Assembly: GCA_900074885.1 (NCBI GenBank)
Contig: FJUW01000002.1
Span: 1,129,001 to 1,193,000, forward strand
Direction of reading: 5' to 3'
DNA length: 64,000 nt
Source of the DNA: Rhynchosporium graminicola
Lineage: Eukaryota > Ascomycota > Leotiomycetes > Helotiales > Ploettnerulaceae
Part shown: piece by piece, positions 1 through 11,539 of the stretch
Position numbering within the stretch: position 1 is the first letter of the stretch
How the letters are laid out: every line of letters starts with the position of its first letter
The notes under the pieces: generated by a model
What the model saw: the letters and a program-made list of their open reading frames with translations, nothing else
Databases searched by the model: none
Told to the model about the DNA's origin: nothing
Program-made: the position numbers and the translations under genes

Positions 1-984
1 TGGTCTCAGGCACATGTTCTAGACACCCGATGACGAAAGAGCATGGAGGGGAAGTGACACGAAAAGGGGGTCCTTGGTGGTAAGGAGGAAAGACGTGGTG
101 TCTGACCTCTCTGGGTGGCTTCAAAATTGCAGCTCAACTTTTGTTTTGATATTTTGTACCCGAGTACTAACTAGTACGTGAAAAGACGATCCAAACGCCG
201 ATGTCTGTATCGAGGTATTTCGTATCGGAATTTAAATTGGCATCTTGAAAAGCATCCAGGCATCCCTACGCTCGGCCCTGCCCTCCCTGCCCTGCCCTGA
301 CAGATAAGGTGGGGTCTTGCTAGCGCACGGAACGGAATAAGCTGGTCGGAGTCGATATTTACCCAAGACATTTTGACATCAGCATCCCTCACTTGCGAGT
401 GATCTTTATTTACTTTTTCCTGCTACCTACAAAAGTGACTTGGTCAGTCACGACCACACTTTAAACATCGTGCAAAGAATCATCAGTCCAGTTTGGCCCG
501 TCTAGGGCAAAGCTGGGAGCTGGATGAGGCATTGTAAAATCCCCCCGAGCTGTTTTAGTTGCTAGGAGACCAGTTACTGATTGATGGTGGAGTGCACAGC
601 GTCGAGTCAACCCCCATTCTCCTCCCATTTCCATGTATCACGACGTAACGAACATCTGCGAAGACGTCCTGTCTTATGCCATTCTTTAAACGATTTCCGC
701 CATTTAAATATTCTGCTGGACCTCACATCTGCGAGTGTGATATAGCAGTCAAGTTTCGTCTGCTAGGCAGCCTGCCGCGTTGAACCGTACAATTCACAAC
801 ATCTACAACGTCTCGATGTTGGAAATTTAATAGAGGTGAGCCTCTCTACTGCGCCGGGCCCCAGTGTCGTCATGGTTGCCTAGATATCTCAACTGATGAT
901 GTTGCTGCGCAGCCCGGGGAAAAAGTAAATTCTACAATTCTGTAGTCTCTTCCAATAACACCACCCTCTAAAAGATTGCTCAAG
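1..984. other. Upstream region of the FHA kinase gene
   Basis: No gene is supported here. A short minus-strand open frame at 171-392 has no recognisable content. The last few hundred bases probably hold the promoter and 5' leader of the kinase gene that starts at 985; I see no clear TATA box. Confidence 0.5.
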
Positions 985-3900
985 ATGAAGACTCCAGACA
1001 CATATCTTGGACCTTCCCAGCCTACTCAGCCTACTCAGCCATGTATGGTCTCATCTTCTACTTCATTTGCTTTTACCCCTCAATCTTCTCTGCATTCGCC
1101 GTCCACTTCTCCAACGTACTCACAAAACCCAAATGCTGACGATCCTTACTGGGTAGCTACTCAATTGGTGACTGATCCTCGAAGACTCGGCCAGCCAGGA
1201 TCGGGCCTCAACGACGATCAGCTTGCCGACATCTTTTGTATCCTTCACCCAGCGACACTCCCGGCCTGCCGTGCAGCTGCTCTCATCCGCGAATGCGCCC
1301 CCGAAAACACAATTACTACCGATCATGATGTTAGGATTCGAGAAAAGACAACGAGCTTGGACGAGTTCAACTCCACTCAATTGGCTCAAGATGGGCTCGT
1401 CTCTTGCGATATTGCTTTACGACTTACCTGTAACCTCAAGAACCCCATGGGAGGATTTCAGTTTGGACGTAATGCCGCCCGTTGCGACTTCGTGCTGGGT
1501 AGGAATGAGCCTTCTAGACGAGTCAGTAACATACACTTCAGAATCTACATCAATGAGTACGGTTCTCTCATGCTGGAAGACCAGTCCACAAATGGTACTG
1601 CCGTTGATGGAGTTTTGTTGCGTGCAAAGGACAAAGAGAATGGCCTCAGCTATCGCCATACTCTTTCGCAAGGCTCAATCATTACTCTTACTATGACGCC
1701 TCCCGAAGAAGATTATAGATTCGTTGTCCGCATTCCACACCGTGAGGGCGAACATGAGGACAGATTTCAGCAGAACTTGACAGTTTACTTCCTCCGCATG
1801 GGTCGTGCGACGAATGGTCCTGTTGCAATTAAAGGTGGGGGTGCGAGTGCAAGTGCAGCGAAAGAACTACCTATCCAGCCGAACACCGATCCTGTTGTAC
1901 GTTGTTCACCAATCCACGTGAGCATTACTGACTCTTGGAAGCCCAATCTCTTTCCTAACCCCAAGACCCAGGGAAATCCCACTCCCAATCATTCAGTCGG
2001 CATAGTTGGAAAAACAGTACGTGAATGGAAAGGTGGCAACAAGTACAATAGGGTTGGTACCATCGGAAAGGGTGCGTTTGCCACTGTATACAAGATCACC
2101 GAGAAGTTCGACGGGAAACCATACGCCGCCAAGGAGCTCGAAAAGAGACGGTTCATGAAGAATGGAATCCTGGACCTAAAAGTAGAGAATGAGATGAAAA
2201 TCATGCAACGTATAACACATGTAAGTTGGGACTGCCCAGGCTCGTCTGAGTGTACTGACGGTCCCTAGGATAACATCGTCAAATATATCGAGCATGTTGA
2301 TTTTGATGATCGTCTTTACATTATCATGGAATTTGTACCTGGTGGAGATCTTGGTAGCCTGGTAAACGAGTTTGGGCCACTTCCAGAGCTGCAAGTCAAG
2401 TCTATGGCGAGCCAGCTTCTGAGTGCGCTGAAGTACCTTCATCACGGTGGCATCACCCATCGTGATGTCAAGCCTGACAATATTCTCATCCACAGTCGAG
2501 ATCCATTCCACGTCAAGCTGACGGATTTTGGTTTATCGAAGATGATCACAAGCGAAGAGACATTCCTGCGAACTTTTTGTGGCACCCTCCTGTACTGTGC
2601 CCCAGAAGTCTACTCGGAGTATCGCGAGTATGACGGTGGCACAAGAAATCATAGACGCAAGGATAAGAGAGCTCTTCCACCACAGCGCTATGGCCAAGCT
2701 GTTGACATATGGTCTCTTGCTGGTGTTCTTTTCTATTCCCTTTGCGGCTACCCTCCTTACCCTGTAAAAAATGGCACAAGCTATCAAGAGCTACTAAATC
2801 AGATCATGACAAATGTTCTGGACATTCGACCCCTCCAGCGTGTTCACGTATCCGAAAATGGAATATCTTTTGTCAAAAGTATGCTGCAGACAAACCCGGA
2901 GTATCGTGCTACTATCGACGAGCTTCAAGTCAGCGACTGGTTCCTTGGTGTCAATGCCTTCGATTCGTCAATGGAAGAAGAGGAGGTTGATTTGGTCGGC
3001 AACGGACATCTGGATCCTGAACTGGAGGAAGTTACCTCCCAGTTGAGCATCAACCCAAACAATAACGGGTTCGACGAAGATGAGGACATGCTTGGAGGCA
3101 AGCGGAGCGACATGACTGAAATACAGCGATATGAAATTCCCAACAGCTTCTCGACAAGCGAAGGCAACTCGAACGGGATCGGCTCGGAAAGCTATGCTTT
3201 CTTAGATGCAAGCAACAACCACGCTGATTGCCGCCTGTTCGGAGAAGTGAGCATTTCTGCAGTAGGAAGCTCTGGTGTAATTCCATCAGATCATTTGAAC
3301 CTTCCTCTACCGACCGACAAGCAGCAGAGCGTTCTCTCCAAATCTTCTCGGGATTCTCGTTACACACAAAGCTCTGTTCCAATTGATCTCCGAACACTTC
3401 GCTTTCCCCTACCACCGAGCGCTATACCTACAATTATGCATCCTACCAAAGCCAATAAAAATCCTAGAAATGGTGGAGGGGCAATCAGGGAATCGAGCTT
3501 GATGGGTGCAGAATCCATGGTAGGCCATTTACATATGCAATCCCCTGCAGCAGCTCCATCCCCCGACGCAGAAAGTCTACTTGCAACAACAGAGGAGATC
3601 CAAGATATGACTATGAGTCTTCGGAGACCTCGCGAGGAAGACTATGACGACAAGGGAATATGGATACCTACTGACTTACCTGCAAAACGCCGTAGGAAGT
3701 CCGAACGCGAGATTGATCTTGTTGTCCCTCCAAGCACATTTTGGGATCCCAAGGACAAAGCTACCCACCACAACAATTATCCCAAAATGTTGACTTCGGA
3801 CTTCATGGCATTTCAAGACTTCGCGGAGAGTAAGGGCGAGAAGTTCACCCATGGTCAAAAGACATTTGAATTCACGATGGAGAGCTTCCGAAGTAGCAGC

Positions 3901-4845
3901 AGTTCTTGTTCTGAGCCCGAGCGGGCCCAATCGGAACCAACGAAAGCAGAGGGACGGAGAATTCTTCTCAAGCGTGATGATGGACAGCTGGCTTCAAATG
4001 ATAATCTCCAAGGCCAGGGAAGCCCCTCGAACTGCAACCCAACACAGGATGTCAGAGATATATCACTGGCATCGACTGCCCATCCATCTAGGGCTCCCAC
4101 AATGGTTGAATTTAAGCCTACACCTCCCCCGTCTTATCCACAACCCGTCGTTGGCAATGATTTTCAACCACCGAAGCGCATCCTTGCCAAGTTCGTATCG
4201 ACACTTGATAGCTGTCTGCCGACCATCTCACTCAACATCACCGACTCAGTCACAAGCTGGGGCCGTGGATGCGAGGCAACTGTTCGTTATGCTAATGGAC
4301 AGGAGATCCGCATTCCGAAGTATGCATTCAAGATCTTTCTTTTCAAGCCAGGATACTACAACAGCAAGCAACCCACCTTCAGCACCAACCATGTCTGGCA
4401 TGAGAAGGACCAAGATATGAAGTTTTTTATCTCCACTAAAGCTTCATCTGGGATCTGGGTCAATGGAGTTAATGTACCTTGCCATGATCGTCAGGATCCA
4501 AGCACACAGTCGAGGTACTGGGGTGAGCTCAAGTACGGTGATATCGTCACCGTATGGCAAGCACCCGAGCAGCAGACGCGGCTCAAATTTGAATGCTATT
4601 GGGGTAAATCCAAAGAAATTCGAAATCCGAATAGTCCTTTTGAGGTTCTTCCGGAAGACGAATATCTCAACGAATTGGATGAGGCATGTTTGGTTGAGGA
4701 GAAGGCAATCCTTGACGATAACCATCGTCGCGAGAAGGAGGAGAAGAAGATGTCGGAGCGCGAGAAGCGAGCGAAGCTAAGTCGATCGAATAAGTCCATC
4801 AAACACGACCAATGGACAAATCGCTATCCGATTACACAGCCATAA
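985..4845 (+). CDS. FHA-kinase-FHA serine/threonine protein kinase (Rad53/Chk2-like architecture)
   Basis: Two exons, 985-2220 and 2269-4845, joined over a 48-bp GTAAGT..CTAG intron, give about 1270 residues. The first ATG in frame is at 985. An N-terminal FHA domain lies at about residues 150-215 (FGRN near 158, SNIH near 181, STNGT near 201). The kinase domain spans about 354-630: glycine loop GKGAFATV, lysine 383 in AAKELEK, HRDVKPDN from 476, DFG from 498 and CAPE near 522-525. A second FHA-like domain at about 1064-1185 has WGRG and SSGIWVNG. The very end is charged and probably helical. FHA domains bind phosphothreonine and the kinase looks CAMK-type, so a checkpoint role like yeast Rad53 is plausible. 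The protein is much longer than Rad53 (about 820 residues) because of a long disordered insert between kinase and second FHA, so it could be a separate fungal FHA-kinase family. The kinase call is firm; orthology is not. Confidence 0.9.
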
Positions 4846-6150
4846 CGACAAACCTACTGAGCCATGAGAGGAACCTCGACACTTTCTCATCAATGTACCA
4901 ACGAACTCTTTTCATCGCTGCTGCATACATGCATGCAGGCGTCAGCGAGCGGGAGAGCGCTTAATCGCTTAAATAATCTGCTTTATTTCTTTGCTACTTG
5001 CATAAATCACGAGCATTAACTATGCCTTTTTGCCTTGAGTTTGACCGGGCGATAGCTACAATATGGGCCGGGGCAAGATTTCATACAAAAAGTCGACATG
5101 GCATAGAGTTTATCAGATGTGGATGGATGAGATGCTAGCTGAGCGAATAATTGCTAGAAAGCTTGCTAGAGATTGTCAATAAGACAAAATGAGATACTTT
5201 TGAATAGAAGTTGGGCTTTCAGTGACCTGCGATTGTGATCTCATAGAGTTCTGTTTTGATTTCATCTAGGTTTGATGGCAAACCTGAGCTTGACTCTGTC
5301 CGAATGGCTGGCCTGTTTTTCCAGATTGTTTGTTTTGCTCCACGTCGCAGCCTCTCAAACATGGCGCATGAAATGCTGCTGGTATGTCTGTCTTGCTTGG
5401 ACAGGTCCAAGTTGATCAACTTGAAATTTTGATGGACATCGCAATTTGAACATACCCAGCATGTGCTCCGCTTTTACCCGAGGCAAGGACCAGAAAGGGA
5501 TGGATATGTGTTGATAAGTGTATTTTCGTCCCGGCAGACAGTTTGGTGATCAATTTGGAAAAGCTCGTGGTGTGTTGCATTCTTCACGAAGTTTACTGAA
5601 GACATTCTCGGCAGGCATATGTTGATCTTTTCGTGTTTTTAGGCTCGGTAGCGCGGAGGTTGGGGGTTGGAAGTACTGATTTTTGGCGAAGCTAATCTCG
5701 TTCGCCTGCCCAAAAAGTAGGCAGGTAAACTTTGAGAGACCCCATGCATAAGGTAGCTTTATGATCATAGGCTAAGTCAATCTCAAAGTGAATTTCAAGT
5801 CAAGCTTGTCCTTTCACCATGAAACTTTTGCTGACCTTCAGTCACTTATCGCAGTTCATGTCTGCCGATCCGAAGATCCAATAGTGGCTTCACCTGCGAG
5901 GCGTACGAATCACCGCACCAGCTGTCAGGTTGAGTCTTTCTTCCTTACTAAGATTGACTGGGAAAGGAAGTGAATCACACCTATGCCTTGCAACACGGGA
6001 CCACAATTCAGTATTTATTGAACCTTCCTTGCCCGTCCAGAGCTATCGTTTTCCATTTCATATCAAGTGTTCTCCAGCCACGGTCTATGGACAACTCCCT
6101 TTCTACCCCTTCCACCTTCAATAACAACAAATACAAACAAACCACTTACC
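4846..6150. other. Intergenic stretch
   Basis: Holds the 3' side of the kinase gene and only short open frames without recognisable content. The last 100 bases (pyrimidine-rich, then an A/C-rich run ending TTACC before an ATG at 6151) look like the 5' leader of the truncated gene that follows. Confidence 0.5.
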
Positions 6151-6299
6151 ATGTCTCTCAAAATCCTCACCCTCCGCGTCCTCCTCTCGTTCACCAGCCC
6201 CACGTCTGCTCTCCCCGCTGTTCCTAAACCAATCACTTTCCGGCCGCCCATCTCCTCATCCAAGTCTCTCGTTGGATCCACGGCCCACAGTAAATAGTA
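6151..6299 (+). pseudogene. Truncated 5' end of a secreted-protein gene
   Basis: An ATG in good context (TTACCATGTC) opens a 49-codon frame. Its start reads like a signal peptide: MSLKILT, a hydrophobic core (LRVLLSF), then TSALPAVPKP as a possible cleavage region. The frame ends exactly where the TpA-rich repeat sequence begins, at about 6300. A GTAAAT at the end could be a splice donor, with a CAG about 50 bases on, but the downstream sequence soon stops in frame. The simplest reading is a gene whose promoter and first exon survive and whose body was replaced by, or mutated into, repeat DNA. The product cannot be named. Confidence 0.4.
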
Positions 6300-7509
6300 A
6301 TCTTAACTAAGTACAGATCTAGGTCTCTTTCTAATACAGCTATAATATATAGCCCTATATCATTAGTCATGATTAGCTAAGGACCTCTTCGGCGTCGATT
6401 TAGAGCTTCATCTTATTACATTCGATGATTACGCTAGTAAATTCTCTTATATGTTATTTTATACCCTCTTACTAAGGCGCGTAGTTCAAGATCCTCTTCT
6501 AAGCATAGTATTTGATCGACTTAGTAGACTTTTTATGTTAGTAGATTAGAAGCCATTATATTAACGTTATTCTAGATTTAATATATACTCTATAGATCAA
6601 GATCTTAAAATGACCTAATTTAGAGGTGAATAGATATAGTATTTATAGTATTTTAGTTCTCTCTAATTCCAATAATTTAATCTTTAGTAGGGTTTACATT
6701 AGAAGGCGGCTGATGGCGGTGAAACAGAGTCGTTTACTGAAGAATCACGCTGAACTGAAGAAACCCTTATATCTTGGATCCGTAACTTGGTCACGCTGCA
6801 GAGGTACAGCGGCTAAGTATTATTAGTACGATCAGCAGAGGGCAGACGACTTTAGTATAAGTGGCAGTAACCAGGTCCGTAAGCAGGGTATAAATTACTT
6901 AATTAGTGATCGAGAATTCAGTATGTACTAGGGATTTTACCCTTTGTAGTAAAGTTACCTACCCTCTGTTGATTGTACTAACAATACTTAACCGCTGTAA
7001 CTCTATATATAAATTGCACGGCCTGAAGTTGAATATTATTTACACCCTGTACTAAGCAGTTGCAAGAAGAAAGTGTCGGTATTCCAATATACAACTCAGG
7101 CCCACTTCAGATATAACACCTGAGGATTCTATCATGGAATTTAAACTTAGTATAATATACTACCCCTCATTTGACTGCCTATAGTTATGAGTACTTCAGG
7201 GATAATCTATAGAGAATTTACATACCACCAGTCTCCCAGCGTAGCGAATGCCCGCCGTTGGGCGCCGAAAACGACGACGCAAAAACTGTACATCGAATTT
7301 TCAAGAGGTAAACTTAGATAGTGTAAAATTAATCCAGAGTCGTAACTCCTTACGACAGCTAAGCCGAAATTTGCAATTTAAACCAGGTTCGTAAAGTCTC
7401 GCTTCAATTACTAGGGGTGTCTAGTAGTGTTTGGTACCCTGATACTACTCTCCCCCTTTAATTACTTGTAATAGTGGGTCGAATCCATGATCCTAAAGCT
7501 CCGAGTGGT

Positions 7510-7710
7510 TACGGAGTTACAGCGATTAAGTGTTGTCCCTAGTCGACTGGGATCTTAAAGCTCCTAACTAAGTAGAGTAATACTATCAAAACGCACTGAC
7601 TTGATCTCACTAAGTTGATTATCGGTTTACTCTTCCATCAAGTAAAGTCTCGAGACCCGCAGAAACTCCCTAGTTGACTAGGGACAACACTTAACTGCTG
7701 TACCTCCGTA
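7510..7710. repeat. Inverted repeat, arms of about 43 bp
   Basis: The arm at 7510-7552 is the near-perfect reverse complement of 7667-7710. Both contain the core AAGTGTTGTCCCTAGTC in one orientation or the other, with only a few differences. The spacer is about 115 bp. A third, more diverged copy, in the orientation of the right arm, lies at about 6966-7010 and differs mostly by transition-type changes. Confidence 0.65.
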
Positions 7711-8080
7711 TATGCTCTGGTTTGCCTCAAAGCACGGAGAAAAGCTGGTCAATTCTGAGGAGTAAGGACCTAAGGGAAGTTCAAGATGCCTAGAGATACC
7801 TCGACGTAGTCTTCTCGCTGGCCAAATACCCTAGGATCCCATCCATACAGTCATCATACCAAAGTAGATTACTCGTCTCGTGGTAAGGATAAGTAAACCC
7901 TTACCCTGTTTTCATCAGCACGACCTTCAGCAAGGACAAGCATCCAATCATTGAAGTATAGCCACACTTGCTGTTCCAAAAGATCAGATTTTGGCTTGAG
8001 CCTAAGGCTCTTTTAGGGCCTTAAACCACTCAGAGCATAGAGAACAGGGCTTCAGCCTATAAAAGTCCTGTTTTAATGTT

Positions 8081-8474
8081 TAAACCGAGGGGGAATAGTA
8101 GTACACGGAGGTGCCGGGGGTAAATTATGCCTCACCGCCTTCATTTTGCCCATTATGAATTCCATGTTCTGCCTTGGGCGGTGAGACGAACATTACCCCC
8201 CGAGACCTTCGTACTTTGCCCTTACTTCTCCACTATACTTTTTCAGTATCTCCATGCTCCGAGCACTCCTTATTCCGAGTATCGATAGAGTACAAATTGC
8301 AATTGCCGAAGGAGGTTCATTAAGCTCAAGAGGTGGATGCAGGGGTAGGATATCAAGGGTACCCCTAGTAAAAGTACGTACTACTTCGTATTCCCCCTCT
8401 AGTTTAAAGGTAAATCCTACGCTCTAACTACAGCTGAATTTTAACGTTCAAACCAGGGGGGATATTAGTACGCG
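8081..8474. repeat. Dispersed G-run repeat ends (possible polypurine/LTR junctions)
   Basis: A short motif, roughly TAAACC, a G-run, then AATAGTAGTAC, occurs forward at about 8081-8107, reversed at 8374-8406, forward at 8439-8474, and reversed at about 7437-7461 just outside this interval. A purine run followed by a conserved sequence resembles the polypurine tract and 3' LTR edge of a Ty3-type element after RIP, but no internal coding region supports that. They could equally be ends of a small non-autonomous element. Confidence 0.35.
8101..8214. repeat. Hairpin-forming inverted repeat
   Basis: The arm 8101-8139 pairs with 8177-8214; the innermost part, CTCACCGCC with GGCGGTGAG, is perfect and the outer part has several mismatches. 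The loop is about 37 bases. This could be a small palindromic element or the end of a degraded transposon. Confidence 0.55.
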
Positions 8475-8599
8475 TATATAGTACTTCGGATAAAAGATTG
8501 AGCTAAGAGGTGCTCCCGAGCTTGGTATTGGTAGTAAGTACTGCGTAGTCGTTCAAAGTAATAGATAGTACTACTAGATGGCAAGCGAGGTTAGGCGAG

Positions 8600-8852
8600 C
8601 TCCCGGTGTACGGTATTATCCGCACACCAAAGCTGAGACGTGGAAGAGCATACCGACTTCTTTACAGCTACAGATCAGAATTGAACAAAGTATTGCCCAA
8701 CAAATAGCAGCGGTTCTTGCAAAATGACGAGTATTTTTATCGAAAATTTTGCTGCATTGATGATCTCATCGTATTACGTCCTAGAAAGGGTCTTTTGTTG
8801 ATTTTCTCCGTTCTCGCCTATTTGGTGTGCGGATAATACTGTCCACCGGGAG
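8600..8852. mobile_element. MITE-like element with 32-bp terminal inverted repeats
   Basis: The ends 8600-8631 and 8821-8852 are inverted repeats that match at 30 of 32 positions; the outermost bases are CTCCCGGTG and the inner part includes TATTATCCGCACACCAAA. The five bases GCGAG stand directly outside both ends (8595-8599 and 8853-8857), a candidate target-site duplication. The 253-bp interior has no open frame, as expected for a non-autonomous element. Unlike its surroundings the ends are little mutated, so it probably inserted after most of the RIP-like decay. Superfamily not assigned. Confidence 0.65.
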
Positions 8853-9240
8853 GCGAGGTCGAAGAACACTTGAAAGTGATAAAAGATCCAGACATCAAAT
8901 TTTTATAGAAGCGAAGAGATAAAGAGCGTGCCAAATATTGTATATTGAATTCGATTTATGCAAGTTAGATGAAAGGGTAGCAACCGGTGGTCGAAATTGC
9001 CGAGAGGGACAACTTATACCTAAGTACGAGGGGGTATATCCAAATCGTATACTAGCAATTTCCGCCAGATTAGCAAGCTACTTCGTCGCCGTCTTTGCAG
9101 GCTAGAGCTGCTTTCGGAAACTTCAATAGTCGAGTAAGGGTCCAATAGATAGGGTCATAAGAAAGTTCCCACTTGAAAATCTATCTGCTGTAATCCTACG
9201 CAAGGGGGGGGTCCAGGCAGTCAACGCATCAGATCCGCGT

Positions 9241-10296
9241 TCGTCCAATCTCACTTCAGAGTTTCTCTATCTCCTGCTTCCCGCAGCCACTACAGAGGCA
9301 AAGTTCTGAATCATTTCCTTACCCAGCTGACTCAGCACGACCTTTATATTGTAGAGCTTACGATTGCCGCCTGCAGGCTTGGATGTGTTTCTTACCTAAG
9401 CGAATATCCCATCGTTGTAGGGAGATTCTCTCAAGACTTACCATCATTCTTCATCTCAGCGAGTCAATAACAAGGTCCCTTCGCCGATCCACAAGTCGTC
9501 TCAGTCCATTTCAGATACTTCAAACTCGCGGGACTCACCCACACGCTTTCCGGTACGTTGTGAAGATCAGAGCGCATGCCACAATACCTTTTGTTTACAT
9601 GGTTGGATGTGGTGGATGTAGAGTCTTCAACGTGGCAAGCGGCGTAGAATATATTGCTGGACCGTTGGGATGAGCAACGGACTGTGATTGTAAATGAAGG
9701 GTGTTGGACAGGGTTGTATGTTTTATGAGTAGCTTGATAGGTGGTTGGGACTCTTGAAGCTGCTCCTTTCCCTTTAGTCCTTAGGTCTTTGCTCTAGCAC
9801 GATCGACTAAGTCTATCGTTAAGAAGAATTGTCGCAAATCCCGTACAACATATTTTTGACATGTCCATACGAGTGCAAAACACCCTGCATTCTGTCGGCT
9901 CAATTCTCCTGATATTATCCTCACACTTTCTGATCATTTGCACCTTCGCCGAATTTGTCCTTTGCTTTGTTGTTGTCCTATTCTTTCCGCTTTCGGTTGG
10001 ACGGAGGCTAACTCCGCTTTCAGCTTCAGAGCGTACGCCAAACATCAAGAGAGAAGCTATCTCGCCACACCCACCCGTTTCTACTGTAAGCACAGCGCCA
10101 GCGTACTGTTTAATTCAGACGACCTTGGGAATGTGGGGGTTGATCTAGTGGGGTATTTAAGTCAACTGTTGATATTGTCGTTTACTACGATCCCTCTTCC
10201 CCAGACTCAAATTACAGCTTGATATCTACAGTAACGTCAAACTCATCTCACTCAAAAGCATTAAGCGAACAGCATAATCATCATAATAAATACTAC
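9241..10296. other. Intergenic, promoter side of the ADH pseudogene
   Basis: Two open frames of about 95 codons (9383-9673 and 9861-10148) have no recognisable content. GGGGTATTTAAGTC at about 10150-10163 is a TATA-like element some 140 bases upstream of the ATG at 10297, a sensible place for the promoter of the dehydrogenase remnant. Confidence 0.4.
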
Positions 10297-11539
10297 ATGC
10301 CGGAATATACTATTCCTTGTAAAGGCATCGTCGCCTATACAGAGCACGACTGGAAACTAGAAGATATTCTCACGCGCGAGCCAGAGGAAGACGAGTTTCT
10401 GATTGAAGTTATAGCTACCTAAGTCCCGTCATACAGATATCACTGGTTATGGTGGGATATATCCCCGAGTGCTCGGTCATGAAGGTCTGTTTCTCCACCC
10501 CTGTGATCTCAATGACATCCTCACCCCATGATCAAATTTTCCAATAGACAAAACATCTGACTTGAACGTGTAAATACAGGAGCAGGTCCTATCCTTCGCG
10601 TTGGCAGCGCCGCAGTAGGCAAAGTCTGCCAACCAGGCGATCTCGTAATCCTCTCCGCAGCATCCTGTCAAGCATGTCATTATTGCCGTACCGGCCATCC
10701 AGCATACTGTTCCAACCACGCAGCCATCACTCTCCAAGCCAACGACCCGAACTTCGTCCTCGCATTCGACACCAGCAAGATCATCGGCGGTGGTTTTCTC
10801 GGACAATCGACGTTCGCATCCCCCACTCCCGTGAAAGCTTCTTGTGCATCTAACGTCACGAAACTCAGCAAAGACGCCGAGACGTTGACATTGTATGCTC
10901 CGCTAGGATGCGGGATCGTGACGGGTGCGGGGGCGATCACGCATGTAGGGAACTGTGGTCCGGAAGATGTCGTTGGTGTTGTTGGATTGGGTGGTGTGGG
11001 ATTAGCCGGTATTACAGCAGCAGCGAAGTATCGGGGTGTGAATACGATCGTTGCGTGCGATTTACTGCCTTCGAGGATCGAGTTAGCGATGAGTATAGGT
11101 GCGACGCATGGTCTTGAATCATCACCTGCTGCGCTTAGAGAGGCTGGATTTTGAGAACTTGCAGACGGCTATCAAAGCTCTCACGCTGGAGGGGTTGGGG
11201 TGTAGTCATATTCTTGATACCAGTCCTTCGGTGGCGGTCATGAGTGCTTGTATGGAAGCGTTGCAGAAGAATGGCAAGTTGTTGCAGGTTGGTGTCAAAC
11301 CTGTTGGTGCGAAGCTAGAACTGGATCTGTTGATGTGTATGGTAAATGGGAGAAGACCTTCTGGTGTTATTGAGGGTGATAGAGATCCAGCTGAAGCGTT
11401 GCCGGAGTTGGTACAGTGGTGCGAAAATGGAATCTTGCCGGTGAGCAAGATGTTGAAGCATTTTCCGGTGGAGAAGTTTGACGAGGCGAGGAAGGCGATG
11501 CAGAAGGGTGATGTGATTAAGGGTGTCCTTGTGTGGTAG
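10297..11539 (+). pseudogene. Zinc-dependent alcohol dehydrogenase pseudogene (MDR family)
   Basis: The pieces cover a full medium-chain dehydrogenase. The start reads MPEYTIPCKGIV, and a frame then runs into VIAT at 10422. A 95-bp intron (10485-10579) restores GHEGAGP. The structural zinc site is CQACHYC with a fourth Cys in PAYC. The Rossmann loop is GLGGVGLAG, and the C terminus KGDVIKGVLVW ends at 11539. Two lesions break it. At about 10421-10433 there is a TAA plus one extra base exactly where the catalytic-zinc motif (normally GVCHTD) should be, so the ligand Cys is gone. Near 11110-11150 the frame shifts again inside the cofactor-domain region. No splice signals explain either lesion. 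These enzymes oxidise aryl or alkyl alcohols with NAD(P); this copy should be inactive. Two independent sequencing errors are the only alternative. Confidence 0.8.

Larger units (their letters stand above)
6300..9240. repeat. RIP-like, TpA-rich repeat mosaic
   Basis: The base texture changes abruptly at about 6300: TpA steps become very common, CpA and TpG become scarce, and no frame stays open. That is the footprint expected of repeat-induced point mutation (C to T, mostly at CpA). The block contains several inverted and dispersed short repeats listed separately and a MITE-like element. No reverse transcriptase, integrase or transposase could be read, so the parent elements are unknown. The boundary at the right is gradual, around 9.2 kb. 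Confidence 0.65.
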
